Shown: one piece after another, positions 1-7,905 of the stretch | How the letters are laid out: each line of letters starts with the position of its first letter | Numbering within the stretch: position 1 is the stretch's first letter | NCBI GenBank assembly: GCA_902593445.1 | Contig: CACJIJ010000011.1 | Location: 1-43,202, forward strand | Reading direction: 5' to 3' | Length of the DNA: 43,202 nucleotides | DNA from: an uncultured Pelagibacteraceae bacterium | GTDB taxonomy: Bacteria; Pseudomonadota; Alphaproteobacteria; Pelagibacterales; Pelagibacteraceae | Notes under the pieces: generated by a model | Seen by the model: the letters and a program-made list of their open reading frames with translations, nothing else | Told to the model about the DNA's origin: nothing | Database searches by the model: none | Translations under genes and position numbers: made by a program

Positions 1-1112
1 TAGAAAAGAGACTTTTTCAAATTATAGGTGAAGAAGCTGGCTATGTTCACACTGGAAGATCAAGAAATGATCAAGTAATTACTGATTTTAAAATTTGGAT
101 TAAAAATTCAACTAACGAAATAAATAATAATATTAATAAAGTTATTAAGAGCACAATCAAATTAGCTGAAAAAAATATTGAGACTATTATGCCTGGATTT
201 ACACATCTTAAAAATGCTCAAGCTATATCTTTTGCACATTATTTAATGTCTTATGTAGAAATGTTTAATAGAGATAAAAAAAGATTTTCAAATAATTTAA
301 ACAGTTTAAATGAAAATCCGTTGGGTGTTGCGGCATTAGCAGGAACATCATTTAATATAGATAGAAATTATACAACTAGAAAACTTGGTTTTAAAATACC
401 CACAAATAATTCTATTGATACAGTTTCGGATAGAGATTTTGTATTGGATTTTTTATACGCTTCATCTGTGTGTGCTATGCATATTTCTAGAATCGCTGAA
501 GATTTAATTATTTGGAATTCTGATGGTTTTAACTTAATTAATTTGTCTGATAAAGTTGTGACCGGATCATCTATAATGCCTCAAAAGAAAAACCCTGATC
601 TTCTAGAATACTTGCGTGGTAAATCAGGAAGCGCTTATGGAAATTTGTTATCGATGCTAACAATTTTAAAAGGCTTGCCATTGTCTTATTTTAAAGATTT
701 ACAAGATGATAAAGAGATTGTTTTTAAATCTAATGACAATTTAAATAATTGTTTAAAAATTTTTGATGAAATACTAAAAAATTGTAATCCAAATAAGAGT
801 AAAATGTTAGAACTTGCTAATTCTGGATACACTACAGCAACTGATTTAGCTGACTATCTTGTAAAAAATCACTCAATGTCTTTTAGAAAGGCATATCAAA
901 AAACTGCTGCTGTAGTTAATTTTGCTGAAAAAAGAAAAAAAAAATTAAATGAGTTGACTTTAGAGGAATTAAGAAAAATTGAACCTAAACTTAAAGATGA
1001 CGTATTAAAAGTATTTAATTTAAAAAATTCAATTAATTCGAAAAAATCTTATGGTGGAACTTCTTTTGATAATATTAAAAAAATGATAATGAAATATAAA
1101 AAAGAACAATGA
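1..1112 (+). CDS. argH: Argininosuccinate lyase, 5' end missing
   Basis: The reading frame is open from base 3, so the gene starts before the window and about 369 residues are seen. The enzyme cleaves argininosuccinate to arginine and fumarate, the last step of arginine synthesis in the cytoplasm. The conserved GYVHTGRSRNDQV block is encoded at about 51-89, upstream of the first ATG (189), so that ATG is internal. The fumarase/lyase superfamily signature GSSIMPQKKNPD lies at about 564-600 and carries the catalytic-loop serine. The stop codon overlaps the next start as ATGA (1109-1112), implying an operon with the small lipoprotein gene and lysA. This argH-lipoprotein-lysA order is common in alphaproteobacteria. 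Identification is secure; only the N-terminus is unseen. Confidence 0.96.
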   Translation, partial: EKRLFQIIGEEAGYVHTGRSRNDQVITDFKIWIKNSTNEINNNINKVIKSTIKLAEKNIETIMPGFTHLKNAQAISFAHYLMSYVEMFNRDKKRFSNNLNSLNENPLGVAALAGTSFNIDRNYTTRKLGFKIPTNNSIDTVSDRDFVLDFLYASSVCAMHISRIAEDLIIWNSDGFNLINLSDKVVTGSSIMPQKKNPDLLEYLRGKSGSAYGNLLSMLTILKGLPLSYFKDLQDDKEIVFKSNDNLNNCLKIFDEILKNCNPNKSKMLELANSGYTTATDLADYLVKNHSMSFRKAYQKTAAVVNFAEKRKKKLNELTLEELRKIEPKLKDDVLKVFNLKNSINSKKSYGGTSFDNIKKMIMKYKKEQ

Positions 1113-1240
1113 TTAAGAAATTTACTATAATTATATTGTTATTTTGTGCAGTTATTTCTTGTGGAAAGAAAGGTGATCCTAAATACGTAGATCCAGATAA
1201 AAAAGCAGAAATAAAAGAAGTTTTAATTAACTTGGCTTAA
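1109..1240 (+). CDS. lptM: Small LptM-type (YifL-like) lipoprotein, 43 residues
   Basis: This short frame fills the space between argH and lysA exactly: its ATG overlaps the argH stop (ATGA) and its TAA shares one base with the lysA ATG (TAATG). The product has a lysine start, a hydrophobic stretch at residues 5-17 and a lipobox-like VIS-C with the modified cysteine at residue 18. CGKKGDPKYVDP follows, resembling the CG(L/R)KGPLxxP block of E. coli LptM (YifL). LptM is an outer-membrane lipoprotein that aids maturation of the LPS translocon LptDE. In other proteobacteria the same small lipoprotein sits next to lysA or dapF. The tail after the motif is short (about 20 residues). The family call rests on motif plus position; function in this organism is inferred. 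Confidence 0.8.
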   Translation: MIKKFTIIILLFCAVISCGKKGDPKYVDPDKKAEIKEVLINLA

Positions 1241-2454
1241 TGAAATACATAAATAAAAAATTAACAATAGAAAAAGTTAGTCTCCAAAAAATTGCAAATA
1301 AATTTGGAACTCCATTTTATTCTTATTCCTATTCTAAATTAAATGAAAATATTAATAATTTTAAAAAAAGCTTCAGATCTTTTTCACCACTTATCTGCTT
1401 TGCAGTCAAATCCAACACAAATGTTAATATAATTCGAGAAATTAAAAAGTTTGGATTAGGTGCTGATGTTGTTTCAATAGGAGAACTAATGATGGCATTA
1501 AAAGCAGGAATTAATCCAAGCAAAATAGTATTTTCTGGTGTTGGTAAAACAACAAGTGAAATCAGCTTTGCTATTGATAAAAAAATTTTACTTATTAACG
1601 CAGAGTCTTTAAGTGAAATAAAAGAAATAAACCGAATAGCAAAATTAAAAAATAAAATAATAAAAATTGGTGTAAGACTAAACCCGAACACAGATGCAAA
1701 AACATTAAGTCAAATATCTACAGGAAAAAAAGAAAATAAATTTGGTGTAAACAAAAATACATTCTATGAAATTATAAAATATTGTAAGAATTCAAAAAAT
1801 ATTAACCTAAAATGTCTGAGCGTTCACATAGGTAGTCAAATTTTAGACCACGGACCTTATGAAAGAATGCTTAAAGCGGTCAGTCAAATTCTCAATAAAA
1901 CAAATCATAAATTTGAATTTATAGATTTAGGTGGAGGTATGGGCATTACTTACGATGATAAAAATAAAAAACTAAATTATAAAAAATATAACACGGCCAT
2001 ACTTAAATTTTTAAAAAAACACAAAGTTAAAATTATATTCGAGCCAGGTAGATCAATTATTGGCAATACCGGTACATTAGTATCAAAAATAATCTATATA
2101 AAAGATAGCGGAAGTAAAAAATTTATCATTTTAGATGCCGCAATGAATGATTTAATGAGACCTGCTTTGTATGGTGCGTTTCATAAAACCTTACCTGTTA
2201 CAAAATCTAACAAAAAATCAAAAAAACCATATGAATTTGTAGGTCCTATTTGTGAAACCACAGATAAATTTATTACATTAAAAATGTTCCAAGAGTTGAA
2301 AGAAAAAGATTTAATAGCAATATGTGATGTAGGAGCTTATGGAATGTCACTTAGCTCAAACTATAATTTAAGACCTAAACCAGTAGAATTATTAATAAAA
2401 GGATCAAAAATTAAAGTAATAAGAAAAAGACAAAAGCATAAAGATATAATTTAG
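1240..2454 (+). CDS. lysA: Diaminopimelate decarboxylase
   Basis: LysA decarboxylates meso-diaminopimelate to L-lysine, the last step of lysine synthesis, using PLP. The 404-residue product has the usual family length. It shows the PLP lysine in CFAVKSN (K57) at the start of the alanine-racemase-like barrel, followed by VHIGSQI, the phosphate-binding GGGMGI, EPGRSIIGNTG, and the partner-subunit GPICETTDKF with the conserved cysteine. A tyrosine typical of the C-terminal active-site half appears in CDVGAYGMS. The start codon shares a base with the stop of the lipoprotein gene, implying coupled translation. Nothing is missing from the active site as far as I can see. Confidence 0.97.
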   Translation: MKYINKKLTIEKVSLQKIANKFGTPFYSYSYSKLNENINNFKKSFRSFSPLICFAVKSNTNVNIIREIKKFGLGADVVSIGELMMALKAGINPSKIVFSGVGKTTSEISFAIDKKILLINAESLSEIKEINRIAKLKNKIIKIGVRLNPNTDAKTLSQISTGKKENKFGVNKNTFYEIIKYCKNSKNINLKCLSVHIGSQILDHGPYERMLKAVSQILNKTNHKFEFIDLGGGMGITYDDKNKKLNYKKYNTAILKFLKKHKVKIIFEPGRSIIGNTGTLVSKIIYIKDSGSKKFIILDAAMNDLMRPALYGAFHKTLPVTKSNKKSKKPYEFVGPICETTDKFITLKMFQELKEKDLIAICDVGAYGMSLSSNYNLRPKPVELLIKGSKIKVIRKRQKHKDII

Positions 2455-2457
2455 CTT

Positions 2458-3168
2458 TTGATAAAAATGATAAGAAACTTTTTATTTTCAATATTATTTT
2501 TCAGTGGAATTATTTTTATTTCGATAATTTTTTTACCATCATTTTTTTTGCCTAAAAAGATTGTTTTATTAGGAGGTAAATTAATGGGTCATTGGGCTAG
2601 TTTTTGTTTAAGGTTTGTTCTTTCGGTAAAAATCTCCATCAAAGGAAGGGAAAATATTATTAATCATGAAAAATTTTTTATAGCAGCATCTCATCAATCA
2701 ATGTTTGAAACTTTTTATTTACAAACAATCTTTAACTCACCTGTATTTATTCTAAAAAAAGAATTATTGTTAATTCCAATATTTGGTTGGTACTTAAAAA
2801 AAATAGGATCAATTTCGATAAAAAGAAATAAAGTTACAAAAGATAACTTGAGTTTTTTTGATGATATTTCAAAAATGCTGGCTACTTCTAATAGACCTTT
2901 AATTATTTTTCCTCAAGGAACTAGGGTTCTTCCAAATGAAAGACCACCTTTTAAAAAAGGTGCTTCTAGAATTTATGAAGAACTAAATGTTAATTGTCAG
3001 CCAGTTGCAATTAATTCTGGATATGTGTGGCCTAAAAAAGGAGAAAAGAAGTCTAATAAAACGATTACAATCTCTATTCTAAAACCAATTCCTTCTGGGT
3101 TAACAAAAGAAAATTTTATTCAGATTCTTGAAAAAAATATTTATTCAGAGTTAGACTTAATTAATTAA
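2458..3168 (+). CDS. plsC: 1-acyl-sn-glycerol-3-phosphate acyltransferase family protein (PlsC-like)
   Basis: PlsC-family enzymes acylate lysophosphatidic acid to phosphatidic acid at the inner membrane. The 236-residue protein has hydrophobic N-terminal segments at about residues 7-30 and the acyltransferase motif H79-x4-E84 (SHQSMFET). This is the HQSxxET variant common in alphaproteobacteria instead of NHx4D. The second motif FPQGTR is at residues 151-156. The frame can begin at a TTG (2458, three bases after the lysA stop) or at an ATG nine bases later (2467). I kept the TTG because it lies closest to lysA, but the ATG is equally plausible. The 3' end overlaps the convergent dnaN stop by 4 bases. 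The acyl acceptor cannot be read from the sequence. Confidence 0.88.
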   Translation: MIKMIRNFLFSILFFSGIIFISIIFLPSFFLPKKIVLLGGKLMGHWASFCLRFVLSVKISIKGRENIINHEKFFIAASHQSMFETFYLQTIFNSPVFILKKELLLIPIFGWYLKKIGSISIKRNKVTKDNLSFFDDISKMLATSNRPLIIFPQGTRVLPNERPPFKKGASRIYEELNVNCQPVAINSGYVWPKKGEKKSNKTITISILKPIPSGLTKENFIQILEKNIYSELDLIN

Positions 3169-4277
3169 CCCTTCATAGGCATAACAACAAAAATACTATC
3201 AAAATCACCTGGATCTTTTATTAATGCCGGTGAACCAGTATCATTTAGGAAAATTTCAACTCTGTCTCCATCTAATTGTGAGGCAACATCTATCAAATAT
3301 CTAGAGTTAAAACTTATCTCTAAATCATGGTCAAACTTAACACTTAAAGTTTCTTTACCATCTCCACTGTTAGTATTATTTACTGACAGATCTAGAGTAT
3401 CTTTAGATAAATTAAATTTCACACCATCTTTTTTATCTAATGAAACTGAAGCTACTCTATCAACAGAATTTAAAAATAATTTTAAATCTATATCTAATTT
3501 TTTTTGATTATTTTTAGGGATAACTTGAATGTAATTTGGAAATTTTCCATCAATAAGTTTTGAAATTAAAATACTATTATTTAATTCAAATTTAATTTTT
3601 GATTTTACATTTGAAACTTTTACATCTCCATCATAGCTATCTAATAAAGAACAAAGTTGAAAAATTGTTTTTTTTGGCAAAATTATTGGATCAAAATCAA
3701 TTTTTTTCTCTAATCTAATTTTTGAAATAGACATTCTATGACTATCAGTTGCAACCGCAGTTAAATAATTTTTATCCTCAACTTCTGTTTGATGAAAATA
3801 AATACCACTTAGATAATGTCTTGTTTCATCATTAGAAACTGAAAATTTACACTTATTTAATAATTTTAGAAGTTGTTTTGATTTAATTATAAATTCATTT
3901 TGATTAAAATTTTCATCTGTTAATGGAAACTCTGTAGCACTTATACAATTTAAATTAAAAATTGATTTTTCAGACTCTACTTGTAATTTACTAATATCTG
4001 TAAGAAAAAGATTTATTTTTTTTCCTGAGTTAAACTTTCTGATAATATCATACATTATTGAAGAAGTTGTAGTTGTTTTACCCTCCTCTAAAATTTCTAC
4101 ATTATTAAGTTGATGTATGAATATTAAATCTAGATCAGTCGCAGTGATAGTAAGTTTTGAATTATTTACATCTAACAAAATATTAGAAAGTATTGGTAGC
4201 GTACTTCTTTTCTCAATAACACCTTGGCAATAACTTAATGCTTGCTGAAGGTCCTGTTGATTAACGTTAAATTTCAT
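3165..4277 (-). CDS. dnaN: DNA polymerase III sliding clamp, beta subunit
   Basis: DnaN forms the ring-shaped dimer that tethers DNA polymerase III and other clamp-binding proteins to DNA. The 370-residue length is normal for three repeated clamp folds. Recognisable segments are the N-terminal region with KRSTLPILSNIL, the domain-2/3 region with VATDSHRMS, and the C-terminal VVMPMKG, which corresponds to the usual MPMR(L) end of the peptide-binding pocket. The start lies inside dnaA: the two coding regions overlap by 11 bases, so translation of dnaN is probably coupled to dnaA. The usual next gene recF is absent here; dnaN instead runs tail-to-tail into the acyltransferase gene. Confidence 0.97.
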   Translation of the reverse strand: MKFNVNQQDLQQALSYCQGVIEKRSTLPILSNILLDVNNSKLTITATDLDLIFIHQLNNVEILEEGKTTTTSSIMYDIIRKFNSGKKINLFLTDISKLQVESEKSIFNLNCISATEFPLTDENFNQNEFIIKSKQLLKLLNKCKFSVSNDETRHYLSGIYFHQTEVEDKNYLTAVATDSHRMSISKIRLEKKIDFDPIILPKKTIFQLCSLLDSYDGDVKVSNVKSKIKFELNNSILISKLIDGKFPNYIQVIPKNNQKKLDIDLKLFLNSVDRVASVSLDKKDGVKFNLSKDTLDLSVNNTNSGDGKETLSVKFDHDLEISFNSRYLIDVASQLDGDRVEIFLNDTGSPALIKDPGDFDSIFVVMPMKG

Positions 4278-5685
4278 TTTCTTTATTATTATATAAAATC
4301 TGGTTTTTTAATTTATTTATATTATCAATCATTTCAGGATCTTTTTCTTTTATCTTTTCAATAGTTTTTACTGAATGAATTATCGTTGTATGGTCTCTAT
4401 TAGAAAATTCTCTTCCGATTTCAGGTAGTGATTTAGAAGTCAAAATTTTAGTTAAATATATTGCTGTTTGCCTAGGTCTTACTAAGTATCTTGATCTTCT
4501 AGATGACAACATTTCATTTTTGCTAATTTTAAAGAACTTACAAACAATTGTCTGGATTAAATCTATTGTGACCTTATTTTCTGCTAAATTTAGTAAATCC
4601 TTTAGAACTACTTTTATTTCAGGAAGATTTGGGGTTTTATTATAAATTCTTGAAAATGAAACAACTCTGTTTATTGCACCAACTAACTCTCTTACACTTC
4701 CAGTTATTTCATTGCTTATAAAATCTTGAATTTCTCTAGAAACTTGTAATTGTTCTGAATACAAAGCATTTAATTCCTCAGTTTTTTGTTCAACTATTTT
4801 TTTTCTTAAATCAAGATCAGGTTTTTGTATATCAACAACTAATCCACCAGAAAATCTTGATTTAATTCTTTCTTGAATTCTTGATAATTTATTTGGTGCT
4901 CTATCAGCTGATACAATTATTTGAGACCCTTTATCAAGCAATGCATTAAAAGTGTGAAAGAATTCTTCCTGCATAGCTTCTTTTCCACTAATAAACTGAA
5001 TATCATCGATTAATAAAATATCTGTATTTCTAAAATATTCTTTAAACTTAACCATATCATTTGATTTAATTGATTTTACAAACTGATACATAAAACGTTC
5101 AGCAGAAATAAACATTACTTTATTATTTTTTTTAAGCTCTAAACCTATTGAATTTAATAAGTGAGTCTTTCCCATTCCAACACCACCATAAATATAAAGA
5201 GGATTATAATGAGATATATTTTCAGAAACTTTTAAAGAAGCTTCGTATGCTAATTTATTACTTTTTCCTGTTATAAAATTATCAAATCTTTTATTTGGAT
5301 CAATTCGATTATACTGAAGGTAAGAATCTTTTATAAATGAAATATTTTCATTTGTATTGCTCTCTTTTATGTTGCTTTCATTTAAATTAGTGTCCTGAGC
5401 TTTTTCAACTATTTTAAACTCTATTCTAATTATGTCTTTTTTATATAATTTAATAATTTGTAATATTTGGTCTAAATATCTTGAGGTAATCCAGTCTCTT
5501 ATAAATCTTGTTGGAACTGATAATAATAAATAATTATTAAATTCCTCTAGAAAAGAAATCTTTTTTAACCAGCTCTCATATATTTCTAAGCCTAATTTAT
5601 TTTTCATTTCGTTCTGGACTTGCTTCCATTCAAAACTTTCAGGAGAAAAATTATTAATATTTTTTGAATTTATTAATTTGTTCAT
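4267..5685 (-). CDS. dnaA: Chromosomal replication initiator DnaA
   Basis: DnaA binds origin DNA and melts it in an ATP-dependent way. The 472-residue product shows the DnaB-contact domain I at residues 15-90, a short asparagine-rich linker (95-125), AAA+ Walker A GGVGMGKTH (167-175), Walker B DILLIDDIQF (222-231), a sensor/arginine-finger region around RIKSRFSGG (274-281), and domain IV with the DNA-binding signature RDHTTIIHS (430-438). The start codon at 5685 gives a full domain I. Upstream lies the only long gap in the window, a candidate oriC. The gene order mutM-rpsT-dnaA-dnaN is the alphaproteobacterial arrangement. The 3' end overlaps dnaN by 11 bases. Confidence 0.98.
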   Translation of the reverse strand: MNKLINSKNINNFSPESFEWKQVQNEMKNKLGLEIYESWLKKISFLEEFNNYLLLSVPTRFIRDWITSRYLDQILQIIKLYKKDIIRIEFKIVEKAQDTNLNESNIKESNTNENISFIKDSYLQYNRIDPNKRFDNFITGKSNKLAYEASLKVSENISHYNPLYIYGGVGMGKTHLLNSIGLELKKNNKVMFISAERFMYQFVKSIKSNDMVKFKEYFRNTDILLIDDIQFISGKEAMQEEFFHTFNALLDKGSQIIVSADRAPNKLSRIQERIKSRFSGGLVVDIQKPDLDLRKKIVEQKTEELNALYSEQLQVSREIQDFISNEITGSVRELVGAINRVVSFSRIYNKTPNLPEIKVVLKDLLNLAENKVTIDLIQTIVCKFFKISKNEMLSSRRSRYLVRPRQTAIYLTKILTSKSLPEIGREFSNRDHTTIIHSVKTIEKIKEKDPEMIDNINKLKNQILYNNKENEI

Positions 5686-5827
5686 AACGTAAGGGGAAAT
5701 CTCAGTTAGAACTATTTAAAAAAATTTGCAACAAGTTAATAATAAAAATTAAAAAAAAATAAAATCTATGATTGTGATCTATATTTTTAAATTAATTTAA
5801 AATTTAAAATAAATTTAAAATTATAAA

Positions 5828-5846
5828 TTGAATCAAATATAGATTG
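5828..5846 (+). repeat. 19-base direct repeat, copy 1 (dnaA upstream region)
   Basis: TTGAATCAAATATAGATTG. It matches the copy at 5872 at 18 of 19 bases. The start-to-start distance is 44 bases, about four helical turns, so both copies would face the same side of the DNA. The repeat contains GAATC, which fits the CcrM methylation pattern GANTC. Confidence 0.8.
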
Positions 5847-5871
5847 TATCAATAAAGTGATTGGGTTAGTA

Positions 5872-5890
5872 TTGAATCAAACATAGATTG
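5872..5890 (+). repeat. 19-base direct repeat, copy 2 (dnaA upstream region)
   Basis: TTGAATCAAACATAGATTG. It differs from copy 1 by one base. Its CATAGATT part is also found inverted as AATCTATG at 5763-5770, on the other side of the A/T island, which makes chance AT-rich repetition less likely. Confidence 0.8.
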
Positions 5891-5996
5891 AATGACTATA
5901 ATCCAAATATTTACTAAATCTAAATATAGTTATTTAAGACAAAACTTAAATATATAATGTAGATATCAGAAGTTGTTAAAAAATTTAAGCTAACGT

Positions 5997-6257
5997 TTAG
6001 ATTGCAGCAATTTTTTTTGTAATTCTAGACACGTTCCTAGAAGCATTTTGTTTTTTTATTATTCCTGTTTTTGCAATCTTCATCAACTCAGAGTTTAACT
6101 TTGGTAAAAATTTCAGAGCTTCATCCTTCTTTTTACCGTCAATTAGAAAGTTCATTTTCTTAAGAGCATTTCTAAACCTACTCTTTCTAGCTTTATTTAC
6201 TGCAGTTTGTTTAGAAATTCTTCTAATTCTCTTAATTGCTGATTTTGTGTTTGCCAT
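5997..6257 (-). CDS. rpsT: 30S ribosomal protein S20
   Basis: S20 is a primary-binding small-subunit protein that contacts 16S rRNA. The 86-residue product starts MANTKSAIKRIR, the standard S20 N-terminus, and is rich in lysine and arginine throughout, as expected for this helical bundle protein. The frame stays open further upstream to 6329, but that extension runs into the end of mutM and has no S20 similarity, so I place the start at 6257. It follows mutM by 50 bases on the same strand and precedes the dnaA upstream region. Confidence 0.96.
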   Translation of the reverse strand: MANTKSAIKRIRRISKQTAVNKARKSRFRNALKKMNFLIDGKKKDEALKFLPKLNSELMKIAKTGIIKKQNASRNVSRITKKIAAI

Positions 6258-6307
6258 CTGCGCAGGGGTATAGCTTGAGAATTTATAGTGGTCAACTAAA
6301 TATTTAA

Positions 6308-7171
6308 CTATTTTTGACAAGAAACACAAAAAAAAGTTGATCTATTTGATGTTATTTTTTTTTTGATAATACCCTTGCACTTTGGGCGCTTACAATTAGC
6401 TCCGTCTTGCTGATAAACTCTAAACTCTTTTTGAAAGGTACCTTTGTTACCCGAGATATCTTTAAAATCTCTAATGCTTGAACCTCCCTTGTTAATTGCC
6501 TGTTTAAGTATTTTCTTTGAATTTGAAATAATATTTAAACATTCGTTTTTGCTAAGTCGCCCCGCTTTTTTAAAAGGATTTATTTTACTAGCAAAAAGTA
6601 TTTCACTTGCATAAATATTTCCTATTCCTGAAACAAATCTCTGGTCAAGTAAAAAACTTTTTATATCCTTATTTTTATTCTTAAAATAAGAGACTACATA
6701 ATTTATGTTAAATTTATCACTAAAGGGCTCAGGTCCCATTGATTTAAATCTTTTCTCTAAATCCTGATGATTTTTTATTATTTCGAAAAATCCAAATCGT
6801 CTTGGATCATTATAAATTACTTTCAAATTATCAAATACAAACTCTACATGATTGTGTTTTTCAGGTAAAAAAGGTGAATGATAAAAACTAGTATTTGTAA
6901 ATTTTAGAGGCTTTTTCTTATCAAGAATATGGATTGTTCCTGACATTCCTAAATGAATTAAACAATAGTCCTCATTTTGAAAATGAATGATTAAATATTT
7001 AGAAAATCTACTAAGTTTAATTATCTTTTTATCTTTTAAAAAACTTTCGAAATCACCTGGTATTTTAAACCTTAAATTCCTGTTTCTAATTATTACTTTT
7101 TGTATGCTTTTTTTTTTGATCTTTTTCTGAAGGGATTGTCTAACAATTTCTACTTCTGGTAATTCTGGCAT
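6308..7171 (-). CDS. mutM: Formamidopyrimidine-DNA glycosylase
   Basis: MutM (Fpg) removes oxidised purines such as 8-oxoguanine and nicks the abasic site by beta/delta elimination. The 287-residue protein begins MPELPEVE, giving the catalytic P2 and E3 after methionine removal, and contains the HLGMSG strand. It ends with a four-cysteine zinc finger (C260-x4-C265-x16-C282-x2-C285) needed for DNA binding. The start codon lies only 29 bases from the divergent ubiE start. It is probably co-transcribed with rpsT downstream. Confidence 0.97.
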   Translation of the reverse strand: MPELPEVEIVRQSLQKKIKKKSIQKVIIRNRNLRFKIPGDFESFLKDKKIIKLSRFSKYLIIHFQNEDYCLIHLGMSGTIHILDKKKPLKFTNTSFYHSPFLPEKHNHVEFVFDNLKVIYNDPRRFGFFEIIKNHQDLEKRFKSMGPEPFSDKFNINYVVSYFKNKNKDIKSFLLDQRFVSGIGNIYASEILFASKINPFKKAGRLSKNECLNIISNSKKILKQAINKGGSSIRDFKDISGNKGTFQKEFRVYQQDGANCKRPKCKGIIKKKITSNRSTFFCVSCQK

Positions 7172-7200
7172 TTGATACTATATTCAATATATATTTTTTT

Positions 7201-7905
7201 ATGCAACAAAATCTTCAAAATAAAAAAGGCCTTGTAGAAAATGTATTTAATCAGGTCTTCAATAAATATGACTTAATGAATGATTTTATGTCTATGGGTG
7301 TTCATAGATATTGGAAAAAAAGTTTAATTAACATGATGAGTCCAAGAGATAAAAGAAAACTAGTTGATGTTGCATGTGGGACGGGAGATGTTGGAAAGTT
7401 ATTTTTAGATAGCACAAATAAAGAGGCTGAAATTACTTGTGTGGATCCCAATAAAGGTATGATTGGTCAAGGAAAACAAAAATTATCAAATTATAAAAAT
7501 ATAAATTGGGTTATTTCGCCAGCAGAAAAATTACCTTTAACGGAGAACTCATTTGATTATTACACCATTAGTTTTGGACTCAGAAATACCAAAAATTTAA
7601 ATAAAGCACTTTCTGAAGCCTATAGAGTTTTAAAACCTGGTGGACGTTATCTATGTCTGGAATTTTCTAAGATTCAAAATTCAAATCTTGATTTTATATA
7701 TAAAAATTACTCAAAACTTATTCCTATAATTGGTCAGTTTGTGGTTGGAGAAAAAGAACCTTACGAATATTTAATCAAAAGTATTGAACAATTTATTAAT
7801 CAAGACGAATTAATAGACTTGATGGAGAAAAATAATTTTCAAAAATGTTCTTATAGAAATCTTTCTGGTGGTATTGTTTCAATTCATAGTGGTTGGAAAA
7901 TTTAA
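7201..7905 (+). CDS. ubiE: Ubiquinone/menaquinone biosynthesis C-methyltransferase
   Basis: UbiE performs the SAM-dependent C-methylation in ubiquinone (or menaquinone) synthesis. The 234-residue product has the family N-terminus VFNQVFNKYDLMNDFMS, the SAM-binding glycine loop DVACGTGDVG, the SFGLRNTKN signature and VLKPGGRYLCLEFSK. The stop shares a base with the ubiB start (TAATG at 7903-7907), so both ubiquinone genes are translationally linked. Only 29 bases separate its ATG from the divergent mutM ATG and no Shine-Dalgarno is visible, so the mRNA may be leaderless or nearly so. Confidence 0.97.
   Translation: MQQNLQNKKGLVENVFNQVFNKYDLMNDFMSMGVHRYWKKSLINMMSPRDKRKLVDVACGTGDVGKLFLDSTNKEAEITCVDPNKGMIGQGKQKLSNYKNINWVISPAEKLPLTENSFDYYTISFGLRNTKNLNKALSEAYRVLKPGGRYLCLEFSKIQNSNLDFIYKNYSKLIPIIGQFVVGEKEPYEYLIKSIEQFINQDELIDLMEKNNFQKCSYRNLSGGIVSIHSGWKI

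Larger units (their letters stand above)
5686..5996. other. Candidate replication origin / dnaA upstream region
   Basis: This 311-base gap between rpsT and dnaA is by far the longest non-coding stretch in the window. It contains an unbroken 50-base run of only A and T (5780-5829), a possible unwinding element. Around it are four copies of a short element: AATCTATG at 5763-5770 and ATCTATATTT at 5777-5786 on one side, and the inverted AAATATAGAT (5835-5844) and CATAGATTG (5882-5890) on the other. The two right-hand copies sit inside 19-base near-identical repeats that each carry a GANTC site (GAATC). I found no perfect DnaA box TTATNCACA. It must also contain the dnaA promoter. Origin function is inference from position and structure; it could be only a regulatory region. 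Confidence 0.45.

Noticed and set aside
5686-5996. Perfect DnaA boxes (TTATNCACA) in the dnaA upstream gap
   Set aside because: I read both strands and found none; the nearest resemblance around TGTGATC (5773-5779) is too weak to claim.
6258-6329. A 24-residue N-terminal extension of ribosomal protein S20
   Set aside because: It overlaps the end of mutM and has no S20 similarity; the canonical start MANTKSAIKR is at 6257.
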